A stretch of 64,000 nt of DNA from LMUY01 sp964242925 (GCA_964242925.1 CAXTBW010000002.1:23712-87711), one strand, 5' to 3'. Numbered from the stretch's first letter, positions 16,498 through 25,339 are shown. Made by a program: numbers and translations. The notes: generated by a model from the letters alone, not told the origin.

Positions 16498-17523
16498 GTG
16501 CTGCATGAACTTTTCCAGTGGTGGCTGCAGCAGATGCGCAGCCTGGCGCCCTCAACGCTCGATAGGGCGGCCGACGCCGCCGGCCTAGTCGTAGAGCCGC
16601 GCGGCGGGCTGGACGTGGCGTTCATCCTGCGCCGCCGCGGTTCACGGCGCTTGGTCGGCACAGCGCGCCTGGACGATTCGGGGATGGTCGCCGCCCGGGG
16701 TCTGCTGAGCCGGCTGCGCTCCGTCCAGAACGCGGTGCTGGACGTGCCCGGCCCGTTGCTGCTCGAGCAGGAGGCTGTCCTGCCGCTTGCCGCCGAGCCG
16801 GAGCTGAGCCGGGTGCTGCGTCACGAGATGGACCGCCTGACGCCGTTTGCGGCAGAGGAGGTGTTCTGGACCTGGGCGGTCGCCGAGCGCGACAAGCCGA
16901 ACGGCCGGGTGACGGTGCGGCTGTCGATCGTCCTCAAGACCGCCGTGCAGCCGCTGTTGCAGGCGCTGGCCCGGGCCGGCGTGGCCGTTGCGGCCCTCGA
17001 GGCGCCTGGCCCCGATGGGCTCACGCGTCGCATCGGCGCCCTGCCGCCGGGCGCCGGCGCCGCCCGCCCGTTCGCCGTGCGCGCGGCTGGCTTGGCCTGC
17101 GCCGGGTTGGCTGCAGCTTCGTTGGCGATCCCCCTGATGCAGCAGGAGATCGCGCTGGAGGCCGCCCGGTCGCAGGTTGCCAGCCTCGCGCCGCGCGTGG
17201 CGCTCGTCGACGGTCTGCGACGCCGGCTTGCAGCCGCCTCCAACGGGGCCGAGCAATTCGCCGCTGTCGGCCAGCGCGCCGGCAACGCCCTGCAGGCGAT
17301 GGCGGCAATCACCCGTGCGCTGCCAGACGACACGTATCTGACCGAGTTCGTCATGCGCGACCGCAAGGTGACGCTGACCGGCCGCTCGGCTGCCGCCGTC
17401 CGGCTGATCGGTTTGTTATCCGCGGCGCCCGAGCTCGCGAACCCGGCGTTCGCCGCGCCCGTCATCCGCACGATCGGCGATCGCGGCGACCAATTCACCA
17501 TTAGCGCGGACCTTGCGTCGTGA
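16498..17523 (+). CDS. gspL: GspL/PilN-type inner-membrane assembly protein
   Basis: About 341 residues. An N-terminal cytoplasmic half of actin-like type (LDVPGPLLLEQEAVLPLA, then LRHEMDRLTPFAAEEVFWTW) is followed by one membrane helix (about 205-225) and a PilN-like periplasmic ferredoxin-fold (RALPDDTYLTEFVMRDRKVTLTG in pieces). This is the GspL layout linking GspE to the pseudopilus platform. The start is uncertain: the frame is open from a TTG at 16468, the GTG at 16498 gives VLHELFQWWLQQM, and an ATG occurs at 16534. I favour 16498 on family resemblance. Its stop overlaps the gspM GTG. Confidence 0.82.
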   Translation: MLHELFQWWLQQMRSLAPSTLDRAADAAGLVVEPRGGLDVAFILRRRGSRRLVGTARLDDSGMVAARGLLSRLRSVQNAVLDVPGPLLLEQEAVLPLAAEPELSRVLRHEMDRLTPFAAEEVFWTWAVAERDKPNGRVTVRLSIVLKTAVQPLLQALARAGVAVAALEAPGPDGLTRRIGALPPGAGAARPFAVRAAGLACAGLAAASLAIPLMQQEIALEAARSQVASLAPRVALVDGLRRRLAAASNGAEQFAAVGQRAGNALQAMAAITRALPDDTYLTEFVMRDRKVTLTGRSAAAVRLIGLLSAAPELANPAFAAPVIRTIGDRGDQFTISADLAS

Positions 17524-18101
17524 GCGCGTTCGTCGCCGGGCTGCCGACCGGGCGGCGCGGCCAGGCGCTGGCGTTGGCGATCGCCGCGATGCTGCTTGCG
17601 CTGGTTTGGCTGGCTGCGATCTCGCCGCTGCTGGAGTGGTATGGCCAGCGCGAGGAGACCTTGACGCAGACCCGGCTGCTCGCCAGCCGCATGGCGGCGG
17701 TCGCCGAGACTGCCCCAGCCCTACAGCGGCTGACCGCACCCGGCAGCGGCGACCCGGCGGCCAGCCTGATCACGGGCGCGACGGAGGCGGTCGCCGGCGC
17801 TGCGCTGCAACAGCGCCTCCAGGAACTGAGCGAGCATGCCGGCGTGCGCATGAGCAGCGCCGAGGTGCTGACGTCCGAGCCGGGCGGCGCCTACCGCCGC
17901 ATCCGCGTCCATGTCGCCGTGACCGGCGTCTGGTCGCGGCTGGTCGGCCTGGTGTCGGACGTCGACCACGCGACGCCGCGGATGATGCTCAGCGAGTTGC
18001 AGGTGGGACTGTCCCGCTCGATCGCGACTGACCCGGTGAAGCCGCTCGACGCCTCGTTCACGGTCGTGGCGCTGTATGCCGGCCGGGACGCGCCGCGATG
18101 A
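17520..18101 (+). CDS. gspM: Type II secretion protein GspM
   Basis: A 193-residue bitopic protein. A short cytoplasmic tail precedes a membrane helix (ALALAIAAMLLALVWLAAIS), then a coiled-coil-prone segment (REETLTQTRLLASRMAAVAE) and a small ferredoxin-like periplasmic domain (GGAYRRIRVHVAVTGVWSRL). This order and its place after gspL identify GspM, which partners GspL. It starts with GTG at 17520 overlapping the gspL stop, and its stop overlaps the next ATG (ATGA at 18098). Confidence 0.85.
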   Translation: MSAFVAGLPTGRRGQALALAIAAMLLALVWLAAISPLLEWYGQREETLTQTRLLASRMAAVAETAPALQRLTAPGSGDPAASLITGATEAVAGAALQQRLQELSEHAGVRMSSAEVLTSEPGGAYRRIRVHVAVTGVWSRLVGLVSDVDHATPRMMLSELQVGLSRSIATDPVKPLDASFTVVALYAGRDAPR

Positions 18102-18625
18102 GCCGCCTGCTGCTGCCATCCCTATGCGCTGGCGCCGCATGCTTTAGCGCCTTGATCCTGCTGGAATTTGCCCACGGGCCCGGTGAGCTTCCCGCCCCGC
18201 GCTCAAGCACGGCCGCAGCGCCGGCCGGCGCGCCGAACGATCAGCCAGACCTGGCGCCCGGACAGGTCGCCGCGCTGCTGGCCCGGCCCCCATTCTCGCC
18301 GGACCGCAAGCCGGAGCCCGTGCAGGGCGCTCTGGACCCTCGGCTGCCGCACCTGACCGGCATCATGATGTCCAGCGCCGACCGCAAGGCGATCTTCGCC
18401 GGCCGCGACGGCGGGCGCGGCACGGTGGTGGGGCAGGGCGACCAGCTTGGCGGCTATCGCGTCGAGGCGATCAGCGCGACCGCTGTGACCCTTGTGGGCG
18501 CCGACGGCCGGCACGACATCCGTCCGACTTTCTCCTCCGCGCCGCTGCCGGTGCAGGCTGCCCCGCAGCCCCCGCCGCTGCAGCTGCCTCCGTTGCCGCC
18601 GATCCCAACAGCCGCGCCGCGATGA
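18098..18625 (+). CDS. GspC/GspN-like periplasmic linker protein of the secretion system
   Basis: A 175-residue protein with one N-terminal membrane helix (residues 5-25), a Pro/Ala-rich linker, and an HR-like domain: LARPPFSPDRKPEP, DPRLPHLTGIMMSSADRKAI, GGRGTVVGQGDQLGGYRVEAIS and VTLVGADGRHDI. This resembles the homology region of GspC and the GspN proteins of alphaproteobacterial systems. No PDZ domain follows; instead the chain ends in a Pro-rich tail. It probably connects the inner-membrane platform to the secretin encoded next, whose ATG overlaps its stop. Confidence 0.75.
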   Translation: MSRLLLPSLCAGAACFSALILLEFAHGPGELPAPRSSTAAAPAGAPNDQPDLAPGQVAALLARPPFSPDRKPEPVQGALDPRLPHLTGIMMSSADRKAIFAGRDGGRGTVVGQGDQLGGYRVEAISATAVTLVGADGRHDIRPTFSSAPLPVQAAPQPPPLQLPPLPPIPTAAPR

Positions 18626-20868
18626 CGCCGCGATGCATCCCGCTGCTGCTGCCGCTGGCGCTGCTGGCCTGCGAGCGCCATGACCCGCCCGTGCTCGATT
18701 CGCTTCCGCTGATCACCAGTCCGTCGGGCGCCGCGGCGGCGCGGATCAACGGCCCGATCGGCGGCGCAACCGCGCAAGCGTTGCCGCAGATCAGCCTCGC
18801 CGCAACGCCCAACGTCCGGGCGGCAGCCCCGGGCGGCCCAGCCAGCGGCGGCGGCGACATCACGCTGAACTTCGCCGACACCGACATCCGCGACGTGGTG
18901 GCGCAGATCCTAGGCGGCCAACTGGGCGAGAACTTCACGATCGACCCCGCCGTCCGCGGCGCCGCCACCTTGCGCACGACGCGTCCGGTCGGCCGTGGCG
19001 ACCTGCTGCCCATCTTGCAGACCCTTCTGGCGCAGAATGGCGCCACCCTGCTGCAGGCCGGCGGCGTCTACCGCGTGCTGCCCGTTGCCGCCGCCGCCGG
19101 CGCCCCCGGGCTGGCCAGCGGCCCCGACGGCGGCGGCACGCAGCTCATCCCGTTGCGCTACGCCTCGGCCGAGGACCTGGCCCGGACATTGACGCCCTAC
19201 GTGCAGAACGGCGGCCGCATCACCGCCGACGCCGGACGCAACGCGCTGATCGTGTCCGGCGAGCCCTCCGCGCGGCAGACCCTCGCGGCATTGATCGCCG
19301 CGTTCGACGTGGACGTGCTCGCCGGGCAGTCCTACGCGCTGTTTCCGGTCGCGGTGGGCGACGCCAAGGACTTCGCCGCCTCGCTGCAGGACGCCATCCG
19401 CGGCCAGGGCGGCACGCTGTCCACCATCGTGCGCGTAGTGCCGATGGCGCGCATCAATGCCGTGCTCGTCGTCAGCAGCCAGCCCCGCTATATCGAGGAT
19501 GTGCGCCGCGTGCTGCGCCTGGTGGAGCGCGCGCGCGACGGGTCGGTGCGCAGCTGGCACGTCTACTATCTGCAGAACAGCCGCAGCAACGACATCGCCT
19601 ACGTGCTGCAGCAGGCATTCACCCCCAACAACGTCACGGCGACGCCTTCGCCCGCCAACACCGGCCAGGGCACGGCGGCGCAGCAGATCGCCAGCCGCGG
19701 CGCATTGCCGGCCGGCAGCGGGCTCGGCGCGTCGTCCAGTCCCGGCGGGATCAGCGCCCCCGGGCTCGGCAGCGGTGGCGGCGGCGGGTTGGGCGGCGCC
19801 ACGACATCGGCCCCTCCAGCAGCCGCCGCCGCTCCCGCTGCGCCCGCCTCCGGCAATCCGTTGCTGGGCGGCCTGGACCCGTCGGATGGCGGGGGCGGGG
19901 GCGGGGGCGCCGCGGCGGACGCCATGCGCATCATCCCGAACACGCAGAACAACGCGCTGCTGATCTATGCGAGCACCAACGAAAACACCACGGTCGAGAC
20001 CATGCTCCGCAAGCTGGACATCCTGCCGCTGCAGGTGCGCATTGACGCCACGATCGCCGAGGTGACGCTGAACGACACGCTGCAGTACGGCACGCAGTTC
20101 TTCTTCCGCGCCGGCGTGCAGGGCGCGCTCAGCTACGGATCGACCGCCGCCTTCGCCTCGGGCTTTCCCGGATTCGTGCTGGGCGGCCCGAACAACACCA
20201 GCGCGGCGTTGAGCGCGTTGCAGGCCGTCACCAAGGTCCGCGTGCTGTCGTCGCCGCAGCTGCTGGTGGTCGACAACCAGCCGGCCCGGCTGCAGGTCGG
20301 CGCGCTGGTGCCCTACCTCAGCCAAACGTCGCAGAGCACCGTCACCGACAACGCGCCGATCGTCAGCTCGGTCAACTACCAGCAGACCGGCGTGATCACC
20401 CAGGTGACGCCGCGGGTGAACAGCGGCGGCCTGATCACGCTCGACATCACCCAGGAGGTAAGCGACGTGGCGAGCGGCGTCACCACCCCGGGCGTGAACT
20501 CCCCCACCTTCAACGAACGCAGCATCACCTCGCGCGTCGTGGTGCAGGACGGGCAGACGATCGGGCTTGCCGGGCTGATCAGCGACAACGATTCCCGCAC
20601 CAACCAGGGAATTCCGTTCCTGAAGGACATCCCGCTGCTCGGCATCCTGGCCGGGTCGCAGAACAACGTGCGGGTTCGCACCGAGCTGCTGGTGCTGATC
20701 ACGCCGCACGTGGTGCACGACCAGCGCGACGCCCGCGCGCTGACCGAGGATCTGCGTGAGGAGTTGAACAACGCCGCCGCGGTGCCCGAGCAGTTGCAGA
20801 ACCTGCGACCCTCCGGCTCGGCCGACCCGAACGCGCCGCTGCGTCGCCGCCTGCACCTCCAGCAGTGA
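18622..20868 (+). CDS. gspD: Type II secretion secretin GspD
   Basis: A 748-residue outer-membrane secretin. LLLPLALLAC at residues 8-17 looks like a lipoprotein signal. N0 (DITLNFADTDIRDVVAQIL), N1 (LIPLRYASAEDLARTL) and N2 (FAASLQDAIRGQGGTLST to VVSSQPRYIEDVRRVLRLVE) follow. The N3 domain is split by an approximately 100-residue Gly/Ala/Ser-rich insert (19650-19920). The secretin core has KVRVLSSPQLLVVDNQPARL, VGALVPYLSQTSQ, GLAGLISDN and IPFLKDIPLLGILAGSQ. The ATG overlaps the previous stop, and the gspK GTG overlaps this stop. No pilotin is seen nearby. Confidence 0.94.
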   Translation: MTPRCIPLLLPLALLACERHDPPVLDSLPLITSPSGAAAARINGPIGGATAQALPQISLAATPNVRAAAPGGPASGGGDITLNFADTDIRDVVAQILGGQLGENFTIDPAVRGAATLRTTRPVGRGDLLPILQTLLAQNGATLLQAGGVYRVLPVAAAAGAPGLASGPDGGGTQLIPLRYASAEDLARTLTPYVQNGGRITADAGRNALIVSGEPSARQTLAALIAAFDVDVLAGQSYALFPVAVGDAKDFAASLQDAIRGQGGTLSTIVRVVPMARINAVLVVSSQPRYIEDVRRVLRLVERARDGSVRSWHVYYLQNSRSNDIAYVLQQAFTPNNVTATPSPANTGQGTAAQQIASRGALPAGSGLGASSSPGGISAPGLGSGGGGGLGGATTSAPPAAAAAPAAPASGNPLLGGLDPSDGGGGGGGAAADAMRIIPNTQNNALLIYASTNENTTVETMLRKLDILPLQVRIDATIAEVTLNDTLQYGTQFFFRAGVQGALSYGSTAAFASGFPGFVLGGPNNTSAALSALQAVTKVRVLSSPQLLVVDNQPARLQVGALVPYLSQTSQSTVTDNAPIVSSVNYQQTGVITQVTPRVNSGGLITLDITQEVSDVASGVTTPGVNSPTFNERSITSRVVVQDGQTIGLAGLISDNDSRTNQGIPFLKDIPLLGILAGSQNNVRVRTELLVLITPHVVHDQRDARALTEDLREELNNAAAVPEQLQNLRPSGSADPNAPLRRRLHLQQ

Positions 20869-21743
20869 GCCGGCGCGAGGGCGGGTTCGCCCTGCTTAGG
20901 CAAGAGCGCGGGTTCGCCCTGCTTAGGCAAGAGGGCGGGTTCGCCCTGCTTAGGCAAGAGGGCGGGTTCGCCCTGCTGATCGTGCTGTGGTCGCTGGTGC
21001 TGATCGCGCTGTTGGTGACCCAGGTCGTATCCGCCGGACGCAGCGAGGCCCAGCTGGCCGGCAACCTGCGCCGCGCGGCGGTGCTGCGGGCCGAGACCGA
21101 CGAGGCCGTGAACGTGGCGATCTTTCACCTGCTCGACCCGGCTTCCGCCTGGGACGCCGATGGCGCCGACCACCGCCTAACCCTGCCGGACGCCGCCGTG
21201 GCGCTGCGCATCGACGACGAGTTCGGCAAGATCAACCCGAACAACACATCGCCACCGGTATTGGCCGGCCTGCTGCGCGCGGTGGGTGAAGGGGCCGACC
21301 GCGCTGACGAGTTGGCCGCCAACATCGTGCAGTGGCGTTCGCCCACCGCCGAGAACGCTGCGGACGGCCCGAAGGCGCAGCATTACCGCGCGTCAGGCCG
21401 GGACTATGCGCCGCCGAACGCCAACTTCCAGTCGATCGGCGAACTGAGCTTCGTGCTCGGCGTCACGCCGGATCTGGTCGCGCGTCTGGCGCCGCACCTG
21501 ACGCTGTACACGGACGCCGACCCGGACGCCCGCCGCGCCGACCCGGTCGTGGCGCAGGCGCTCGCGATCGCCGGGATCCCCGTCCCAACCGGCGCCTTGC
21601 CGCCCGCGCGGGTCGTTACCATCACCGCCGTCGCTGCCGGCCGGGAGGGCGGCCGCTTCGTCCGCCGCGCAGTGGTGTCGCTCGGCCCAGACCGCGCCGG
21701 CCGCAACTTCCGCATCGTCACCTGGGACGCGCCACCCGCGTGA
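20865..21743 (+). CDS. gspK: Type II secretion minor pseudopilin GspK with quadruplicated cleavage motif
   Basis: A 292-residue GspK, the pseudopilus tip protein. After the hydrophobic segment (LLIVLWSLVLIALLVTQVV) come GRSEAQLAGNLRRAAVLRAE, the FGKINPNN motif and a globular domain ending VSLGPDRAGRNFRIVTW. The leader is abnormal: a 27-bp unit encoding E-G-G-F-A-L-L-R-Q is present three times, and a fourth partial copy runs into the hydrophobic helix. Four Gly-Phe cleavage-type sites therefore occur, at 7-8, 16-17, 25-26 and 34-35; only the last is next to a full hydrophobic stretch. GTG start at 20865 overlaps the gspD stop. It is the last gene of the operon. Confidence 0.92.
   Translation: MSRREGGFALLRQERGFALLRQEGGFALLRQEGGFALLIVLWSLVLIALLVTQVVSAGRSEAQLAGNLRRAAVLRAETDEAVNVAIFHLLDPASAWDADGADHRLTLPDAAVALRIDDEFGKINPNNTSPPVLAGLLRAVGEGADRADELAANIVQWRSPTAENAADGPKAQHYRASGRDYAPPNANFQSIGELSFVLGVTPDLVARLAPHLTLYTDADPDARRADPVVAQALAIAGIPVPTGALPPARVVTITAVAAGREGGRFVRRAVVSLGPDRAGRNFRIVTWDAPPA
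20877..20984 (+). repeat. 27-bp tandem repeat, four units, in gspK leader
   Basis: Units at 20877-20903, 20904-20930, 20931-20957 and 20958-20984. Units 1 and 3 are identical, unit 2 differs by one base (GGC to CGC), and unit 4 matches for its first 20 bases before passing into the membrane helix codons. Each unit encodes a GGFALLRQE-type block. Confidence 0.97.
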
Positions 21744-21778
21744 CCTCTCTCTGTTCCTAGGGGAGACGGCTCCACAGG

Positions 21779-22831
21779 TCAGCCTCGGGTGGCCGCGGAG
21801 TAGCCCTGCAACAGCGCCGCCATGTAGTGCTCGACCGCCCGCCGGGTAAGAAACGCGCCCGCGAACCGGCGCGCGGCGGCGTTGATGGCGCGATACGGCG
21901 CCGCGTCCAGCTGCGCAGCCGCGACGGTTCGCAGCACGTCCGCATCGGTCGCGATCGGCACATAGTGCTCGCCCGGCTTGAGGCCGTGGAAGTAGTACAG
22001 CATCCGGTCCGACGCGTATTTCAGCAGCACCGAATGGCTGCGCAACGTGACCACCACCCGCGAGCAAGTAGCCCCGTTGCCGTCCATCGAGATGATGAAG
22101 CGGTGCCGGAACTGCTCCTGCCACGACATCGCCCCAACGCCGAACCCCATCGCCCGCAGCATCGCCTCCGTCTCTGGCGTGTCGCACTCGACCAGGTTAG
22201 GCAGGCGGAAATCCACGTCCGGCGCATCGCGAAAGAACGCCCCGGCGCGCAGGCGGGGCAGGGCGAGCGCGCGCACCATATCCGCCGTGATCAGGCCCCC
22301 TGTCGTCGACCCGGCGAACACCGCGCTGTTCTGCTTGGCGCGCCACGGCGTGCGGTCGAACGTGAGCCAGGACGGCAACGAGTTGTGGTCGGGCTGCAGG
22401 AACTCGACGTCCGGGATCAGCACATTGCGGGCGCCGGCGCGTTTCTGGAACGCGAACACGGGGATGTCGTCGCTCGCCATCGGCTCGTCGTTCAGGTCGA
22501 CCGCGATGGTGACCGGCCGGGTCAGGCCAGCCTGCCGCGCGACCCGGTCGAGGAACGGCAGATAGTAGCCGAGCCGCCGGCGCGCCCGCTGGCCGCCATC
22601 ATCCACGCCAGGCGGCTTGGCCGCGACCGACGCCCCCCACCGCCCGATGGTGAACAAGAACAGCCACTGGCGGGTCGCATTCAGCTCATGCAGCGCCTCG
22701 TCGTCCACGGCACGACCGTCCCAGGGCGCCAGTTCCCGATCGCACCACTCCCGCACGGCGGCATCTCCGCCGGCGCGCAGCCGTCGCCTGGAGACCGCCG
22801 TGTCGTAGAAATCCGCGACTTCCGAAAACAC
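21779..22831 (-). CDS. Glycosyltransferase family 90 (CAP10-like)
   Basis: A 350-residue protein resembling the GT90/CAP10 domain of LPS-modifying and POGLUT-type glycosyltransferases. Conserved-looking segments are VFAGSTTGG, FIISMDGNGATCSRVVVTL, SHSVLLKYAS and MLYYFHGLKPGEHYVPI, which form the nucleotide-sugar binding side. No signal peptide is apparent. It sits alone on the minus strand, convergent with gspK and just downstream (about 17 bp) of the lyase gene stop region. Its acceptor is unknown; a lipopolysaccharide or exported glycan is likely by family analogy. The first ATG in the frame is used because no better ribosome-binding site was found. Confidence 0.8.
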   Translation of the reverse strand: MFSEVADFYDTAVSRRRLRAGGDAAVREWCDRELAPWDGRAVDDEALHELNATRQWLFLFTIGRWGASVAAKPPGVDDGGQRARRRLGYYLPFLDRVARQAGLTRPVTIAVDLNDEPMASDDIPVFAFQKRAGARNVLIPDVEFLQPDHNSLPSWLTFDRTPWRAKQNSAVFAGSTTGGLITADMVRALALPRLRAGAFFRDAPDVDFRLPNLVECDTPETEAMLRAMGFGVGAMSWQEQFRHRFIISMDGNGATCSRVVVTLRSHSVLLKYASDRMLYYFHGLKPGEHYVPIATDADVLRTVAAAQLDAAPYRAINAAARRFAGAFLTRRAVEHYMAALLQGYSAATRG

Positions 22832-22848
22832 GGCTCAGTCGCAGCGTG

Positions 22849-23805
22849 TCAGGCCCGGTGCTCCTTCCACTTGGTCAGCGTGCCGCCCTTCATGACCTTG
22901 CCGGGCAGCACGTGGCCGACCAGCTCCTCCGTCAGCTTCGCCGCTTCCACCAGCGCGTCCAAATCGACGCCGGTGTCGATGCCCATCTCGCCGCACGCGA
23001 ACACCAGGTCCTCGGTGCAGACATTGCCCGCAGCGCCCTTGTGCCCGGCGAACGGGCAGCCACCCAGCCCGCCGACCGAGGAGTCGAACTCGGCCACGCC
23101 CATCTCCATCGCGGCCACCGCGTTCGCCACGGCGCAGCCGCGCGTGTCGTGCAGGTGCAACTTCAGGTTCAGCTCCGGCCACTTGTCCTGCACCTTGCCG
23201 ACAAGGCTCTTCATCTGGCCCGGGCTGCCCCAGCCCATGGTGTCGGCCAGCGACAAGTTCTTCATCGTGCAGCCGTGCTCCGCCATGATGCCCATGGCGC
23301 GGTCGACCAGGCCCACGACTTTTTCCTCCGGGATGTAGCCTTCGAAGTTGCAGCCGAACGCCGCCATCACGCTCAGCGTGTCCGCCTCGATCCCGGCGTC
23401 GCGGTAGGTCTGGATCCAGATCGGCATCTGCGCGAACGTCTCGTCGATGCTGCGGTTGGTGTTGCGCTTCACGAACGTCTCGCTGGCGGTGATGGTCAGC
23501 TTGCCGTCCATGTCCACGCGGCCGTTCGCCAACGCGCGCTCCAGACCTTTCGGGTTCAGCCACAGCGCGCGGTAGCGCACGCCCGGCTTCTTCTCGATCT
23601 GATCGAACAGCTCGTTGGTCTCGGCCATCTGCGGCACCGCCTTCGGGTTCACGAACGAGCCGACCTCGAACTCCTTCAGGCCGCTGTCGACCAGCGCGTC
23701 CAGCATGCGGACCTTCTCGCCGACGCTCAGCACCTTCGGCTCGATCTGCAGGCCGTCCCGCGGCCCGACCTCGATCACTTCGACGAATTTCGGCAGATCG
23801 GACAT
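22849..23805 (-). CDS. Hydroxymethylglutaryl-CoA lyase-like enzyme (HMGL family)
   Basis: A 318-residue TIM-barrel lyase. VIEVGPRDGLQIEPKVL holds the catalytic Arg-Asp, LHLHDTRGCAVAN the metal-binding His-x-His, and GLGGCPFAGHKGAAGN the catalytic-loop Cys. These are the HMG-CoA lyase signatures, though close relatives cleave other 3-hydroxy-3-methyl acyl-CoAs. AGGGAG lies about nine bases before the ATG. It is divergent from the CoA-transferase operon, so it may act on the product of those enzymes, splitting a branched 3-hydroxyacyl-CoA into acetyl-CoA or similar plus a keto acid. Exact substrate not determined. Confidence 0.88.
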   Translation of the reverse strand: MSDLPKFVEVIEVGPRDGLQIEPKVLSVGEKVRMLDALVDSGLKEFEVGSFVNPKAVPQMAETNELFDQIEKKPGVRYRALWLNPKGLERALANGRVDMDGKLTITASETFVKRNTNRSIDETFAQMPIWIQTYRDAGIEADTLSVMAAFGCNFEGYIPEEKVVGLVDRAMGIMAEHGCTMKNLSLADTMGWGSPGQMKSLVGKVQDKWPELNLKLHLHDTRGCAVANAVAAMEMGVAEFDSSVGGLGGCPFAGHKGAAGNVCTEDLVFACGEMGIDTGVDLDALVEAAKLTEELVGHVLPGKVMKGGTLTKWKEHRA

Positions 23806-24130
23806 CGGCGTTGCTCCCTGTGGCGAACTTGGGCGGCCAGCGTAGCCTGTCCTGGCGGTTTAAAGAAGATCGGCCCAGCACGTCGGCCCAGCACGTCGGG
23901 ATTTACAGAGGTGGAGGGCAGGCANNNNNNNNNNNNNNNNNNNNNNNNNNNNNNNNNNNNNNNNNNNNNNNNNNNNNNNNNNNNNNNNNNNNNNNNNNNN
24001 NNNNNNNNNNNNNNNNNNNNNNNNTCGGCCCAGCACGTCGGCCCAGCACGTCGGGATTTACAGAGGTGGAGGGCAGGCATAGCGTTTCGGCCAGGCCGTC
24101 GCGAGAACGGTCCGGAGAAGACGCCGCCGA
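23806..24130. other. Intergenic region with 100-N assembly gap (23925-24024)
   Basis: Between divergent lyase and CoA-transferase genes. The 100 Ns are flanked by the identical 55 bp at 23870-23924 and 24025-24079; each copy starts with a 13-bp tandem (TCGGCCCAGCACG twice). The Ns are therefore probably an unmerged contig overlap. With the duplicate removed the true spacer would be about 170 bp. No gene or RNA was recognised in it. Confidence 0.85.
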
Positions 24131-25339
24131 ATGACCAGCCCGCTCAGCCACATCAAGGTCGTCGAGATCAGCGTCGCCATGGCCGGGCCGTATTGCGGCA
24201 TGATGCTGGCCGATTACGGCGCCGAGGTCGTCAAGATCGAACGCGTCGGCGCCGGCGACGACAGCCGCGCCTGGCCGCCGCATTTCCACGGCGGGATGTC
24301 GCACTACTACGCATCCGCCAACCGCAACAAACGCAGCGTGGCGGTCGATCTGAAGCACCCGGACGGCGTCGCCATCGTTCGCCGGCTGGTCGAGCAGGCG
24401 GACGTGCTGATCGACAACTACCGCTTCGGCGCGCTGGCCCGCGCCGGGCTGGATTACGAGACGTTGTCGGCGGCGAACCCGCGGCTGATCTACTGCTCCA
24501 TCAGCGGGTTCGGCGCCTCCGGACCTCGTCGCGACGACCCGGCCAACGACCTGTTCATGCAGGCGTTCAGCGGCGGCATGAGCATCACCGGCGAGGCGGG
24601 CGGCGGGCCGGTCAAGATGGGCCTGTCCGTGGCCGACCTCGGCGCCGGCTTCATGGGGACGATCGGCATCCTGATGGCGCTCGAGGCGCGGCACGCCACC
24701 GGCCGCGGCCAGCGCGTCGACACCTCCCTGCTCGAGGGGCAGATGTCGATGCTCTCGTACCACCTTGGTCGCTTTTTCTCGACCGGCAAGGCGCCCGGCC
24801 CGAGCGGCAGCGGCAGCCCAGTCGCCGTGCCCTACCAGGCGTTCAAGGCCGCCGACGACTGGCTGGTGATCGCCGCGTTCAACGCCCGCATGTGGACCGG
24901 CTTCTGCACCGCCGTGGAACAGCCGGCGTGGGAGCGCGACCCGCGTTTCGCCGACGCCGACGCACGCGCGGTCAATCGCGTGGAGTTGATCCGGCTGATC
25001 GGCGAGGTGCTGGCGACCCGTCCGGCGCAAGCCTGGGCCGCCCGGTTGGATGCGGCCGGCGTGCCCTGCACCCGGGTCAACCGCATCGACCAGGTGGTGG
25101 CCGACGAGCAGGTCGCCGCGCGCGACATGGTGGTCGAGATCGACGTTCCGGAGCTCGGCCGCATCAAGGTCGCCGGCCTGCCGATCAAGCTGTCCGAGAC
25201 GCCGGGCCGGATCGATCGCCATCCGCCGCACCTGGGCGAGCACACCGCCGAGGTGCTGCGTGAACTGGGCTGCGGCGCCGCCGAGATGGCCAGCCTGACC
25301 GAGCAGGGCGCCGTCGGCATGAGAAAGGGCGCGCAATGA
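24131..25339 (+). CDS. Type III CoA-transferase (CaiB/BaiF family)
   Basis: A 402-residue family III CoA-transferase. VVEISVAMAGPYCGMMLADYGAEVVKIER opens the fold (seen in pieces), ANRNKRSVAVDLKHPDG and CSISGFGASGP follow, and SVADLGAGFMGTIGIL carries the Asp that forms the acyl-CoA anhydride intermediate. The enzyme moves CoA from one acyl-CoA to a free carboxylate, activating it. The next gene begins inside its stop codon (ATGA at 25336), starting a tight operon of hydratase, dehydrogenase and hydratase genes. Donor and acceptor acids cannot be told from sequence. Confidence 0.92.
   Translation: MTSPLSHIKVVEISVAMAGPYCGMMLADYGAEVVKIERVGAGDDSRAWPPHFHGGMSHYYASANRNKRSVAVDLKHPDGVAIVRRLVEQADVLIDNYRFGALARAGLDYETLSAANPRLIYCSISGFGASGPRRDDPANDLFMQAFSGGMSITGEAGGGPVKMGLSVADLGAGFMGTIGILMALEARHATGRGQRVDTSLLEGQMSMLSYHLGRFFSTGKAPGPSGSGSPVAVPYQAFKAADDWLVIAAFNARMWTGFCTAVEQPAWERDPRFADADARAVNRVELIRLIGEVLATRPAQAWAARLDAAGVPCTRVNRIDQVVADEQVAARDMVVEIDVPELGRIKVAGLPIKLSETPGRIDRHPPHLGEHTAEVLRELGCGAAEMASLTEQGAVGMRKGAQ

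Noticed and set aside
23925..24024. CRISPR or direct-repeat array around the Ns
   Set aside because: Only two copies, exactly 55 bp, directly bordering the Ns at both gaps; best explained by assembly.
22846..25263. Long plus-strand frame running through the N gap
   Set aside because: It only exists because the Ns are translated as unknown residues; both ends are antisense or out-of-frame shadows.
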